A stretch of DNA of 37,874 bases from UBA6770 sp965661115. GTDB lineage: Bacteria > Bacteroidota > Bacteroidia > Flavobacteriales_G > Salibacteraceae. The DNA lies in contig CBFICO010000012.1 of the NCBI GenBank assembly GCA_965661115.1, forward strand, positions 1-37,874. Reading direction: 5' to 3'. A model generated the notes under the pieces. It saw only the letters and a list, made by a program, of their open reading frames with translations. It was not told the DNA's origin and did not search any database. The translations under genes and the position numbers were made by a program. Of the stretch, positions 1-8,403 are shown piece after piece (positions within the stretch are counted from its first letter, which is position 1; each line of letters starts with the position of its first letter).

Positions 1-2867
1 TCAGGATCTGCCCAAGCCATCGTACCGGTGAATCCTGTATGACCAAAACTCTCATAAGAAACACAAGGACATGTTGGTCCATCGTGCCCATTTCTTACCG
101 GCTTATCAAATCCTGCCCCGCGTCTGTTATCCTCTTCACAAAACTGGCAGCGTACAAATTCTCGAACCGTTTCTTCAGATATATAGCGTTTGCCGCCATA
201 CTCTCCGTAGTTCATAAAACACTGCATAATCTTAGCTAAGTCATTGGCATTAGAAAACAACCCAGCGTGACCAGCAACACCACCAATCATGGCTGCTCCA
301 GGATCGTGAACATCGCCATGTACCAATTGACGTCTGAACGCTCTATCATCTTCCGTTGGAACAATCAACTCTTTGTCATGCTGCTCCATGGGTTTGTAGG
401 TGGCTGTTTTTAATCCCATAGGACGATAAAAATTCTGCGCTACAAATTCATCTTGCGTTAAACCGCTTTGTCGCTCAATTATCATATTGAGAAAGTAATA
501 ACCTAAATCGCTGTATTTGTATTTTTTTTCTGCTCTGAGTGGCGTATTTAATAACTCGCTCATTATACGATTAGGATAGTCCTTATGCATATACAAATCT
601 TCCGCTACTCGGTACGGATACGTTCCTGATTGAACCAACGAATAGTAATTGTACTTAGGGTAGCCATTTGCCAAGGTCTTTTTGTAAAACGGAATCCAAG
701 GGGCAAGGCCTGCTTTATGGCTAAGCATATCTCTTATCACAATTTCGGAATATAGATGAGTGGCGGTATCTACAACTTCAGGCAGGTAATCGCAGAGCTG
801 TTTGTCCAATTCAATTTTTTTCTCGTCGTGCAATTTCATCACACTAAACGTAGTACTCGCTATTTTGGTGATGCTTGCCAAATCGTAAATGGAAGCATCT
901 GTAACAAGTTTCTTATTATTGTAGGTGTAATAACCAAAATTCTTTTTATAAATCACCTTTCCTTCTTTAGCCACCAATACTTGGCAACCTGGGTAAGCTC
1001 CTGCTTTAATTCCCTCAATGGCAATACTGTCAATTTGCACCAAATCATTAGAGCTAATACCCACTTCTTCAGGTTGTGAGTATTTAAATGTGCCTAACTT
1101 TTCAGTGGTTAAACCCGTACCAGCAGGGTAAGTTTCGTTAACCGAAATAGGCAGTTTACCATTCACCTCAATACCGCCGAATAACGCTTGAACCGCGTAT
1201 TCTTGTTGATATGGCCCGTCATGGTAAGCCACCATAACCGCTTCAATTTCATCCAATTTTTCTAAATGCTTTAATCCATAAGGATTACCAAAATAAACCA
1301 GGGAGATTTTCCCTTTGGTTTCTAATAACTTCACCAAATCGACCATCTCTTTGGTAATGCCAAAATTTCTTCCTGGATATTGTCTTAATCCGTGTAAACC
1401 GATAACTATATGCTCTACTCCTTCTAGCCCTTCATTCAATTCAATAATCTCGTTAAAAGTAGGTGCACTTGATACGTTAAAATGCTTGGCAGGTGCATAT
1501 AAATCAACTGTGTTTTGGAAGATGTTTTTGCCGTTCGATTTCCCACCAATACAAACCGTTGCAAGTTGTATAGAATCGAGTTCAGCATAAGGCAATAGAG
1601 CCGTGTGGTTTTGCAATAGGGTTAAACTCTTTTCAACCACTTTCCGGTTACTCATTTGCATTTCGGCGCTATTCAAGTCTTCAACCAAATTCTTTTCATT
1701 AATTGGCTCGTACTCGTCCAAGTTCATCCAATATTTGGTTTTCAGAATTTTAGTAACGCGGTGAGTAATTTCATCTTCAGTGACTTCACCTTTAGAAATA
1801 GCGTCTTTAATTTTTGAAATGGCTTTAGGAACATCTTCAGCAAAAAGTAACACATCGTTTCCAGCCAATATAGCTCTAACATCAACTTCGCCTGGCTCGT
1901 AAAATTTACTTACCCCTTTCATATTGAGGGCATCGGTAAACACCAAGCCCTTAAACTTCATATCGTTTTTGAGTAAGTCGCGCACCACTTTTGGCGATAA
2001 AGTAGTAGCTTGATTAGCCGTTTTATCCAAAGCAGGAACGTACAAATGTGCCACCATCATACTCCCTAATCCTGCATCAATTAATTCTCTAAACGGATAT
2101 AACTCTATTTCATCCAATCGTTTTTTATCGTGTTTGATAACAGGTAGAGATTTGTGCGAATCAGCATCGGTGTCTCCATGCCCCGGAAAGTGCTTACCAC
2201 AGGCTAACACCAAATTATCTTGCATTCCTTTCATGTAAGCAATGCCCTTTTCAGCCACGGCAACTTTGTCTTCACCAAACGAGCGACTATTGATTACTGG
2301 GTTATTAGGGTTATTGTTGATGTCGATAACGGGAGCAAAATTCACGTGCACGCCTAACCTTCTGCATTGCTTAGCTAAAGCAGCGCCCATGTTGTAAATT
2401 GATTCATTGTCTTTTATTGCGCCTAATGCCATTTGTCTAGGATAACCTATGGTGCTGTCCAAACGCATATCCAATCCCCACTCGGCATCCATTGCAATCA
2501 TTAAAGGTACCTTAGCTTTTTCTTGATAGATGTTGGTTAATCGAGCTTGGCGAACAGGGCCTCCTTGAAAAAATATCAAACCACCAATACCGTATTTGCT
2601 CACTAGTTTTTCAATTTCCTTTTGGTGATCTGCTCCTTTATTTGAATAAGCTGCAACCATAAATAGCTGCCCAATTTTTTCGTCTAGCTTCATGGATTTC
2701 AACTGACGGTTTACCCAATTAGACCCAGAGTCTAACAAAAAAGGTGGTGTTTTATAGGTTCTTAAATAAGGCTTTGCATCATCAGATTTTGCAATGTCGC
2801 TGAATTGCGCCGCAGCAGAAACAAGCAAACCCATCTGAAGCAGAAATGAAAGAAAAAATATTCGCAT
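1..2867 (-). CDS. GH3 beta-N-acetylglucosaminidase / beta-lactamase-like serine hydrolase fusion, 3' end missing
   Basis: About 955 residues are visible and the reading frame runs off the left edge of the window. The first ~20 residues (MRIFFLSFLL...SAAAQ) look like a signal peptide, so the enzyme is probably periplasmic or outer-membrane facing. The N-terminal part is glycoside hydrolase family 3 of the NagZ type: KHFPGHGDTDADSH carries the catalytic Asp/His dyad (His ~238), and FTDAL at ~310-314 holds the likely nucleophile Asp ~312. The C-terminal part is a beta-lactamase/esterase-like domain with SITK (Ser ~665, Lys ~668) and YSD (~785-787), ending near TGFTGT, a motif that normally lies close to the C terminus. 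Such fusions are common in Bacteroidota and probably act in peptidoglycan or amino-sugar turnover; the exact substrate is inferred. The start is the ATG just ahead of the signal peptide. Confidence 0.93.
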   Translation of the reverse strand, partial: MRIFFLSFLLQMGLLVSAAAQFSDIAKSDDAKPYLRTYKTPPFLLDSGSNWVNRQLKSMKLDEKIGQLFMVAAYSNKGADHQKEIEKLVSKYGIGGLIFFQGGPVRQARLTNIYQEKAKVPLMIAMDAEWGLDMRLDSTIGYPRQMALGAIKDNESIYNMGAALAKQCRRLGVHVNFAPVIDINNNPNNPVINSRSFGEDKVAVAEKGIAYMKGMQDNLVLACGKHFPGHGDTDADSHKSLPVIKHDKKRLDEIELYPFRELIDAGLGSMMVAHLYVPALDKTANQATTLSPKVVRDLLKNDMKFKGLVFTDALNMKGVSKFYEPGEVDVRAILAGNDVLLFAEDVPKAISKIKDAISKGEVTEDEITHRVTKILKTKYWMNLDEYEPINEKNLVEDLNSAEMQMSNRKVVEKSLTLLQNHTALLPYAELDSIQLATVCIGGKSNGKNIFQNTVDLYAPAKHFNVSSAPTFNEIIELNEGLEGVEHIVIGLHGLRQYPGRNFGITKEMVDLVKLLETKGKISLVYFGNPYGLKHLEKLDEIEAVMVAYHDGPYQQEYAVQALFGGIEVNGKLPISVNETYPAGTGLTTEKLGTFKYSQPEEVGISSNDLVQIDSIAIEGIKAGAYPGCQVLVAKEGKVIYKKNFGYYTYNNKKLVTDASIYDLASITKIASTTFSVMKLHDEKKIELDKQLCDYLPEVVDTATHLYSEIVIRDMLSHKAGLAPWIPFYKKTLANGYPKYNYYSLVQSGTYPYRVAEDLYMHKDYPNRIMSELLNTPLRAEKKYKYSDLGYYFLNMIIERQSGLTQDEFVAQNFYRPMGLKTATYKPMEQHDKELIVPTEDDRAFRRQLVHGDVHDPGAAMIGGVAGHAGLFSNANDLAKIMQCFMNYGEYGGKRYISEETVREFVRCQFCEEDNRRGAGFDKPVRNGHDGPTCPCVSYESFGHTGFTGTMAWADP

Positions 2868-2891
2868 AATTTGTGGAAATTAAACCAGCAA

Positions 2892-2899
2892 TAAAAGTA
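2892..2899 (-). promoter_or_regulatory. Possible -7 box for the GH3 fusion gene
   Basis: On the minus strand this reads TACTTTTA, seven of eight matches to the Bacteroidota -7 consensus TAnnTTTG, 24 bases ahead of the GH3 fusion start codon. No convincing -33 TTG was identified, so this is a weak call based on position and partial consensus. Confidence 0.3.
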
Positions 2900-2940
2900 C
2901 CATAGCTCCAACTGGCTATGTTGTGCACCTCAACTGATTA

Positions 2941-2966
2941 TCAACATTAGATGTTGAATTTTCAAC
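2941..2966. repeat. Overlapping small palindromes in the divergent intergenic region
   Basis: TCAACAT-TAG-ATGTTGA (2941-2957) is a perfect 7-bp inverted repeat. It shares an arm with a second one, GTTGAA-TT-TTCAAC (2953-2966). The pair sits between the divergent GH3 fusion gene and the mutL operon, so it could be an operator or a switching hairpin. There is no evidence naming a regulator. Confidence 0.3.
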
Positions 2967-3035
2967 GATTTCATTGTTACCAATTTTTAGGCAAAAAGGT
3001 GTGCTAAACGCAAGGTTTGCCGCGTTAGATATATT

Positions 3036-3043
3036 TACCTTTG
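3036..3043 (+). promoter_or_regulatory. Probable -7 promoter box for the mutL-rhomboid operon
   Basis: TACCTTTG matches the Bacteroidota TAnnTTTG consensus exactly. A TTG at 3017-3019 lies 16 bases upstream, slightly shorter than the usual -33 spacing. The box is 11 bases before the ATG at 3055, implying a very short leader, and it argues against a longer upstream start at 2974 for the first gene. Confidence 0.5.
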
Positions 3044-3054
3044 AATTTCGAATT

Positions 3055-3345
3055 ATGAGAAACAAACTCCCCTCTTTTATAAAGCTACCGCGAAACAAAA
3101 CATTCGATTTTCAGCCCAGATATTACGATGCTGAAAAGGAAGAATTGGAAGAGCGAAAAGCACGCATTTTACGTCAACTTGAAGCCGAAAAAAAAGGCGA
3201 ATTGAATAGCGAATTATTAAGAGATCGTTTAAGAGCAGATTGGCAACGTGGTGATAGACAGAGCGCTATTAGTAAATCGAATTTGCGCATTGCCATGATT
3301 GCAGGTTTCTTATTTATTGTGGTTTACCTATACCTGACTACCTAA
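3055..3345 (+). CDS. Small protein with charged coiled-coil and C-terminal membrane anchor
   Basis: A 96-residue protein of unrecognised function. The N-terminal third is basic. Residues ~25-60 are rich in Glu, Lys and Arg with a coiled-coil look (YDAEKEELEERKARILRQLE). The last ~20 residues (IAMIAGFLFIVVYLYL) form one membrane helix, so it is a tail-anchored protein with a cytosolic helix. I chose the ATG at 3055 over an in-frame upstream start because the promoter-like box lies between them and the upstream stretch does not look conserved. Its stop codon directly abuts the mutL ATG, so the two genes are probably translationally coupled. I recall similar small proteins ahead of mutL in related Flavobacteriia, but their role is unknown to me. 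Confidence 0.8.
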   Translation: MRNKLPSFIKLPRNKTFDFQPRYYDAEKEELEERKARILRQLEAEKKGELNSELLRDRLRADWQRGDRQSAISKSNLRIAMIAGFLFIVVYLYLTT

Positions 3346-5214
3346 ATGGAGAACATAATTAATCTCTTACCTGATAACGTAGCAAACCAAATTGCTGCGG
3401 GAGAAGTGGTTCAGCGTCCTGCTTCGGTAGTTAAAGAACTCCTTGAAAACAGTATTGATGCTGGCGCAAGTGAAATAAAACTAATAGTTGAAGATGCTGG
3501 TAAAGGACTTATTCAGGTAATTGATAACGGAAAAGGCATGTCACCAACCGATATTAGAATGTGCTTGGAACGTCACGCCACTTCAAAAATCAAAAACGCC
3601 GACGACCTTTTTTACATTACCACTATGGGTTTCCGAGGCGAGGCTCTAGCCAGTATTGTAGCCGTATCGGAAACGGAAATAAAATCTAAACGCAGCGACG
3701 ACGAATTGGCAAATCTTATAAAAGTTGGCGCTAGTAAAGTAACCAAACAGGAACCTTGTTCTGGAAAAAACGGTACGTCGATTTCGGTTAGAAATCTGTT
3801 TTACAACATTCCAGCGCGGCGCAAGTTTTTGAAGAAAAACGCCATTGAAGGTCGACATATTATAGATCAGTTTGAACGTGTGGCATTGGTGCACCCCGAT
3901 ATTAAATTTCAGTTTTACCAAGATGGCGAAGAGCTATTTCATCTACCACAAGGTACTTTCAGGCAGCGTTTGGTTGCGGTTTTTGGAAAAAACTACAACG
4001 ACAGGTTGGTTCCAGTTGAAGAATCAACAGATATCGTTAGCGTGAAAGGATTTATTTGTAAACCAGAGTTTGCCAGAAAAACAAGAGGTGAGCAGTACTT
4101 TTTTGCCAATAATCGATTTATTAAAAATCATTACTTGCACCATGCGGTTCAGCAGGCTTTCGAAGACTTGATTCCAAAATCTTATCACCCATCGTACTTT
4201 TTAAAACTAGACCTAGAGCCGAGCGCCATGGATATCAACATTCATCCAACCAAAACCGAAATAAAATTTGAAGACGAAAAAGCAGTTTACGCCATCATTC
4301 GCTCTTCGGTAAAAAAAGCACTTGGCGAGCACAACATTACCCCGTCATTAGATTTTAACCGAGAAACCAGTTTTGATAATCTTGATAAAGTGGAATTAGG
4401 TATTCCAGGAATTTCTATCGACCCTGAATTTAACCCTTTTGAGAACAAAAAAAGTGGTGCTGCAGGTGGAAGAAAAATGGATTACAGCGCAATTAATCCT
4501 GCCTACTCTACTCCGGTAGATAACTGGGAGAGCTTAATCAGCAATCAAGATTCAGAAATACAATCGAACATGGATTTTGAGCAAATGGAGAATGAGTTTG
4601 TTAAGAATGCCGAAGTAAAACAATCGGGAGAAAACGACTCGGCTGGTAAATCTGAAGATAAAATTGTGCAGTTGCACAACCGTTTTATGCTCATTCAGAT
4701 AAAATCGGGGTTGATGATTATCGATCAGCAGCGTGCACACGAGCGTGTATTGTTCGAGCGGTTTTTGGGTCAGTTGGCGCAAGGAACAGGAAAAGTACAA
4801 CAGCTGCTTTTTCCAGAAAACATAGATTTAAACCCTACCGATGCCGATTTGTTAAATGAGTTGCTGCCTCAATTAAATTGTATGGGTTTTGACATTGACG
4901 AATTCGGGAAAAACGCGTTTATTGTTCGTGGATTACCGAGCGATATTGGTGCGATAAATCCAACAGAAGCCGTTGAGGGAGTTCTAAGTAACTACAAATT
5001 GAACAATACCGAACTTAAATTGGACGCTCGTGTAAATCTCGCCTATTCACTAGCGCAACGTGGAGCAGTTAAAGTAGGCCGAATGCTCGACAAAGCAGAG
5101 ATGCAGAATTTAGTTGATGAACTATTTGCGTGCGAAAACCCAAATTATAATCCTGCAGGAAAAAAGATTATCGAAATTCAGCAATTGCAAGACATAGAAA
5201 AACTATTTGATTAA
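3346..5214 (+). CDS. mutL: DNA mismatch repair protein MutL
   Basis: MutL links MutS mismatch recognition to strand incision and excision. The 622-residue protein has the N-terminal GHKL ATPase motifs in order: KELLENSIDAGA (~30-41, with Glu31 and Asn35), DNGKGM (~60-65), RHATSK (~76-81) and GFRGEAL (~95-101). A variable acidic linker (~350-440) leads to the C-terminal dimerisation domain. The endonuclease motif normally written DQHA-x2-E-x4-E appears as DQQRAHERVLFE (460-471): the acidic residues are kept but His-Ala is Gln-Arg. The C-terminal metal-site motif is ACENPNYNP instead of a CPHGRP form. Similar variants occur in Bacteroidota as far as I recall, so nicking activity cannot be assumed either way. 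It starts immediately after the preceding stop and overlaps the next gene by one base (TAATG). Confidence 0.98.
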   Translation: MENIINLLPDNVANQIAAGEVVQRPASVVKELLENSIDAGASEIKLIVEDAGKGLIQVIDNGKGMSPTDIRMCLERHATSKIKNADDLFYITTMGFRGEALASIVAVSETEIKSKRSDDELANLIKVGASKVTKQEPCSGKNGTSISVRNLFYNIPARRKFLKKNAIEGRHIIDQFERVALVHPDIKFQFYQDGEELFHLPQGTFRQRLVAVFGKNYNDRLVPVEESTDIVSVKGFICKPEFARKTRGEQYFFANNRFIKNHYLHHAVQQAFEDLIPKSYHPSYFLKLDLEPSAMDINIHPTKTEIKFEDEKAVYAIIRSSVKKALGEHNITPSLDFNRETSFDNLDKVELGIPGISIDPEFNPFENKKSGAAGGRKMDYSAINPAYSTPVDNWESLISNQDSEIQSNMDFEQMENEFVKNAEVKQSGENDSAGKSEDKIVQLHNRFMLIQIKSGLMIIDQQRAHERVLFERFLGQLAQGTGKVQQLLFPENIDLNPTDADLLNELLPQLNCMGFDIDEFGKNAFIVRGLPSDIGAINPTEAVEGVLSNYKLNNTELKLDARVNLAYSLAQRGAVKVGRMLDKAEMQNLVDELFACENPNYNPAGKKIIEIQQLQDIEKLFD

Positions 5215-5966
5215 TGAACGGAATAGGTGGATACGGTTTTTCAATGTTGCCAACGGTGGTTAAAAACCTACTCATTATCAATGGGTTGTTGTTTTTAGCA
5301 ACCATTACATTCAATGTTTCGTTGGGAATTGACCTTACCGATATTTTGGGGTTACATTATTTCGGGTCAGAGCTGTTTGAACCCTACCAACTAGTCAGTT
5401 ACATGTTTATGCACGGTGGAATTGCTCACTTGTTCTTCAACATGTTTGCGGTTTGGATGTTCGGCGCCCAAATTGAAAATGCATGGGGACCAAAACGCTT
5501 TTTGATTTATTACATCATTACTGGAATAGGTGCCTCTTTGCTACATTACGGAATTGTGCATGTAGGAATTCTGCAGTTAGAAGCTGAAATGAGTGCCGAT
5601 GCAATTGAATATGTAAAACAAAACGGTGCGCAGTTGGTGCTCACGGGACGAAACTTTGTTGACCCCGATATGGGACAACTTAATTTGTATTACAACACAG
5701 CATTAGTAGGCGCTTCAGGAAGTTTATTCGGGGTTTTACTAGCATTTGGAATGATGTGGCCAAATGCTAATTTGTACATGATGTTTTTACCCATACCTAT
5801 CAAAGCAAAATACTTTGTTGCAGGTTACGGCGCGTTGGAATTGATTAACGGATTGCAAGATCGCCCGGGTGACAATGTGGCGCACTTTGCCCATTTGGGC
5901 GGAATGTTGTTTGGCTATTTATTGATTAAGTTTTGGCAAAATCAAGCCAAAAAAAGATACAGATAG
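5214..5966 (+). CDS. Rhomboid family intramembrane serine protease (first of two)
   Basis: A 250-residue integral membrane protease that would cleave substrates within or next to their transmembrane helices. About six membrane segments can be seen. The rhomboid signatures are HGGIAHLFFN (~67-76), the serine motif GASG with catalytic Ser168, and AHLGG with catalytic His227, so the Ser-His dyad is intact. An extended soluble loop (~120-160, MSADAIEYVKQNGAQ) separates the early helices from the Ser helix, an insertion often seen in Bacteroidota rhomboids. Its ATG overlaps the mutL stop by one base and a second rhomboid gene follows after two bases, so all are probably one transcript. Its substrate is unknown. 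Confidence 0.95.
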   Translation: MNGIGGYGFSMLPTVVKNLLIINGLLFLATITFNVSLGIDLTDILGLHYFGSELFEPYQLVSYMFMHGGIAHLFFNMFAVWMFGAQIENAWGPKRFLIYYIITGIGASLLHYGIVHVGILQLEAEMSADAIEYVKQNGAQLVLTGRNFVDPDMGQLNLYYNTALVGASGSLFGVLLAFGMMWPNANLYMMFLPIPIKAKYFVAGYGALELINGLQDRPGDNVAHFAHLGGMLFGYLLIKFWQNQAKKRYR

Positions 5967-5968
5967 AC

Positions 5969-6874
5969 ATGGCAAGTTTTTTAATGGACGATTTCAAGCA
6001 AGTGGTTAGCGGAAACAATCCGCTTCCTAAAATTATTCTTGCCAATGTTGTTGTTTTTTTAATTACCAATCTGTTTGGCAGCTGGATTCCTTTGGTGGAA
6101 TGGTTCGCTATTCCGGGTGATATTGGAGCATTTGTATTTCAGTTTTGGTCTGCGCTAACTTACATGTTTTTGCACGCCAACTTCATGCATATTCTGTTCA
6201 ATATGCTTTGGTTGTATTGGATTGGAAAAATCTTAATTGAGTACCTAGGACCAAGACGTTTTGTAGCCATATACTTTTTGGGTGGCATAGCGGGAGGCTT
6301 GCTTTACCTACTCGCTTTTAACCTATTTGCAGCTTTAGGCGTTTATCCAATGGGGGGCTTATTATTGGGTGCTTCTGCTGGTGTTATGGCAATTGTAGCT
6401 GGCTCTGGAACCTTCCTTCCAGATTACAGAATTAATTTGTTTCTACTCGGTCCAGTTCCTCTAAAATACATGGCAATTGGGGCGTTAATTTTAACCTCAT
6501 TATTAGATTTCTCCGTAAATATGGGCGGTAAGCTAGCGCATATTGGAGGCGCTGCGTTGGGTTTCTTTTTTATCAGAAATCTGCAAAACGGAAAAGATTT
6601 TTCAGTGCCTTTTTATCAAGTTTGGTTTGCGATAAGAAATCCGTTTGTAAAGAAAAAAATGCGGGTGGTTTCTAAGAATACGCGTCAAAGAAGACAGGCA
6701 AGAAGTACTTCAAGTACAGCAACCTCAACATCTCCGACTAACCCAAACAGCATGACCAAAGCGCAAGAGCAGAAAAAGGTCGATGGTATCTTAGATAAAA
6801 TTGGCAAGTCTGGCTACGATTCTTTAACTGCAGAAGAAAAAGAGTTTCTGTTTAAAGCAAGTGGGAAGGGGTAG
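5969..6874 (+). CDS. Rhomboid family intramembrane serine protease with C-terminal cytosolic domain (second of two)
   Basis: A 301-residue membrane protease paralogous in role to the preceding gene but clearly divergent in sequence. Signatures are HANFMHILFN (~69-78), GASAG with catalytic Ser136, and LAHIGG with catalytic His191. After the membrane core comes a basic linker rich in Ser and Thr (~220-255), then a small C-terminal domain (KVDGILDKIGKSGYDSLTAE...) that matches my memory of DUF6576, a domain found at the tails of Bacteroidota rhomboids. I prefer the ATG at 5969, two bases after the first rhomboid's stop, to an in-frame TTG at 5933 that would overlap it. It is the last tightly coupled gene of the mutL operon. 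Confidence 0.94.
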   Translation: MASFLMDDFKQVVSGNNPLPKIILANVVVFLITNLFGSWIPLVEWFAIPGDIGAFVFQFWSALTYMFLHANFMHILFNMLWLYWIGKILIEYLGPRRFVAIYFLGGIAGGLLYLLAFNLFAALGVYPMGGLLLGASAGVMAIVAGSGTFLPDYRINLFLLGPVPLKYMAIGALILTSLLDFSVNMGGKLAHIGGAALGFFFIRNLQNGKDFSVPFYQVWFAIRNPFVKKKMRVVSKNTRQRRQARSTSSTATSTSPTNPNSMTKAQEQKKVDGILDKIGKSGYDSLTAEEKEFLFKASGKG

Positions 6875-6919
6875 TTTTTTAGAGTCCAACTAACCGTGCT
6901 TGGATTAGCTCTTAAAAAA
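6875..6919 (+). terminator. Possible bidirectional terminator after the rhomboid operon
   Basis: TTTTTTAGAG and CTCTTAAAAAA are near-complementary arms (one bulge) enclosing an inner TCCAA/TTGGA stem, directly behind the stop codon. The flanking T and A runs fit a weak bidirectional terminator. The stem is AT-rich, so confidence is low. Confidence 0.35.
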
Positions 6920-6930
6920 TGTTAGTGTCT

Positions 6931-7033
6931 CGTCATTCCCGCGGAGGCGGGAATCTCAAGCTTTAGTTATAGACAAATCGTTAGTGTTTTATTGAAGATT
7001 CCGGACTCGCTCAAAAGGCTCTCGGGGATGACG
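6931..7033. repeat. Palindromic repeat pair R1 (inverted units, family CGTCATTCC...GGAATCTC)
   Basis: The left unit at 6931-6957 is a forward copy with a perfect 8-bp stem, ATTCCCGC/GCGGGAAT, around a GGAG loop. A 36-base linker follows. The right unit (to 7033) is a reverse-oriented copy ending in GGATGACG. Bases 6950-7033 match 8306-8389 at 78 of 84 positions with no indels. The pair sits in the spacer between the second rhomboid gene and the EEP hydrolase gene. Confidence 0.85.
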
Positions 7034-7141
7034 TTTCCTTTTTATTCCTACCTTGATTGAACCAAAATTGTTCAAAAACCACAGCTCTATGGTGGTTGAA
7101 AATCCGAAGCAATAAAACATCTTTGAAATCTCTAATCAGAA

Positions 7142-8236
7142 ATGGGAAAAGCAGCGTTTTACATAATAGATAAGGTAGTTTATATAGTCAACATTATAGC
7201 GGCTATTGGATTACTGTTAGCCTATGCCGCACCATACGTTAACCCAAAAGATTTTTGGTACATATCCATTTTTGGATTGGCTTATCCTCCACCTTTGATT
7301 GCCAATGGTATTTTCATTATCTACTGGATTGCGCGTATAAAACGGAAATTGTTTTTAAGCACCGTGGTTATTGCACTAGGATATTTTCATTTTGGTAAAT
7401 TCTATCAATCAAATCCCGTTAATGAATACCCACCAGTGAATAGTATTCGGGTATTGTCGCACAACTTAAGAGCTTTAGGTTTAAACGGTCCTGAGTTTCA
7501 GACTGAAGATAGCAGAAAGGTTTTTGAATACCTGAAAGAAGGGCCATTCGACGTGTACTGTTTTCAAGAGTTTTTTGATACCGACCGGAAAGGTTTTGCC
7601 CCTTACGATTCCATAAAGGATATTACTATGGCCAAATACCGCCACGTTGAGTATTTGGTAGAGTTTAGGAATAATTCATTTGGTATTGCTACCCTCTCGC
7701 ACTATCCAATTGTAGATAAAGGTACGGTTAGTTTTGAGCGAGAAGGAACCAACATGTGCATCTTCACTGACCTTGATTTTAACGGAACTGTAGTGAGAGT
7801 ATACAATATGCATTTGCAGAGTCTGCATTTAAACAAAAAGGACTTGAATGTATTTCAATACAACGATGATAACACCGAGGAAAAGCTGGAAGGTGTAAAA
7901 TCAGTATTGGGAAAGCTTAAAATGGCTTACTCCAAAAGACAAGAACAAGCAGAGCGTATTCGCCAACACATATACGATTGCCCTTATCCCGTAATTGTTT
8001 GTGGCGATTTTAACGATACTCCACTATCCTTTGCATACGAGCAGATCAAAGGCGATTTAAATGACGCATTTGAAACCTCTGGTTCTGGTTTAGGACATAC
8101 CTACAATGGTGCTTTTCCGCTGTTGCGAATAGATTATATGCTGTATAGTAAAACCTTAAAAAACCACCATTTTGAAACGGTCAAAAAAGACCTTTCCGAT
8201 CATTATCCGTTAGTTGGGTATTTTACGGTGGATTGA
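7142..8236 (+). CDS. Endonuclease/exonuclease/phosphatase (EEP) family membrane protein
   Basis: A 364-residue protein with two to three N-terminal membrane helices (~5-85) followed by an EEP-fold catalytic domain, the fold shared by DNase I, exonuclease III and inositol phosphatases. Catalytic-site motifs are SHNLRALG (Asn in strand 1), CFQEFF with metal-binding Glu143, YNMHLQS, CGDFND (Asp289, Asn291), IDYMLYS and SDHYPL (Asp353, His354), so the active site is complete. The membrane anchor suggests the catalytic domain faces one side of the inner membrane; the substrate (DNA, phospholipid head group or another phosphodiester) cannot be told from sequence. From memory, this gene often follows the two rhomboid genes in related genomes. 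Here a ~270-base repeat-bearing spacer intervenes. Confidence 0.92.
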   Translation: MGKAAFYIIDKVVYIVNIIAAIGLLLAYAAPYVNPKDFWYISIFGLAYPPPLIANGIFIIYWIARIKRKLFLSTVVIALGYFHFGKFYQSNPVNEYPPVNSIRVLSHNLRALGLNGPEFQTEDSRKVFEYLKEGPFDVYCFQEFFDTDRKGFAPYDSIKDITMAKYRHVEYLVEFRNNSFGIATLSHYPIVDKGTVSFEREGTNMCIFTDLDFNGTVVRVYNMHLQSLHLNKKDLNVFQYNDDNTEEKLEGVKSVLGKLKMAYSKRQEQAERIRQHIYDCPYPVIVCGDFNDTPLSFAYEQIKGDLNDAFETSGSGLGHTYNGAFPLLRIDYMLYSKTLKNHHFETVKKDLSDHYPLVGYFTVD

Positions 8237-8275
8237 TTGCACTGGATTTGTGTTTAAAGCAAAATCTCATTTTTC

Positions 8276-8389
8276 GAGATTCCCACGTACTAATAATTAT
8301 CGGAAGGAATCTCAAGCTTTATATATAGACAAATCGTTAGTGTTTTATTGGAGATTCCCGACTCGCCCAAAAGGCTCTCGGGAATGACG
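8276..8389. repeat. Palindromic repeat R2 with linker shared with R1
   Basis: A perfect inverted pair GAGATTCC (8276-8283) / GGAATCTC (8306-8313) is followed by the same linker as in R1. Then comes a reverse unit at 8351-8389 with outer stem ATTCCCGA (8354-8361) / TCGGGAAT (8378-8385) and inner stem GCC/GGC. It lies in the spacer just after the EEP gene, so the EEP gene is flanked by 84-bp direct copies (6950-7033 and 8306-8389). Confidence 0.85.
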
Positions 8390-8403
8390 TATGTTTAAAT
8401 TTC

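Noticed and set aside
2974..3054. Longer N terminus for the small membrane protein before mutL
   Set aside because: The extension covers the likely promoter box and adds a sequence unlike the charged start expected.
3646..3921. Antisense open frames inside mutL and other long genes (for example 3646-3921, 10837-11124, 34595-34879)
   Set aside because: They lie opposite well-supported genes, show no domain or signal and follow from codon bias in the real frame.
5933..5968. Extended TTG start for the second rhomboid
   Set aside because: It would overlap the first rhomboid by 34 bases; the ATG at 5969 fits coupling and gives a normal rhomboid N terminus.
6931..7033. Classical IS element ends
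   Set aside because: No transposase gene is present and the units are stem-loops rather than simple terminal inverted repeats around a coding region, apart from the GIY-YIG case treated as a candidate element.
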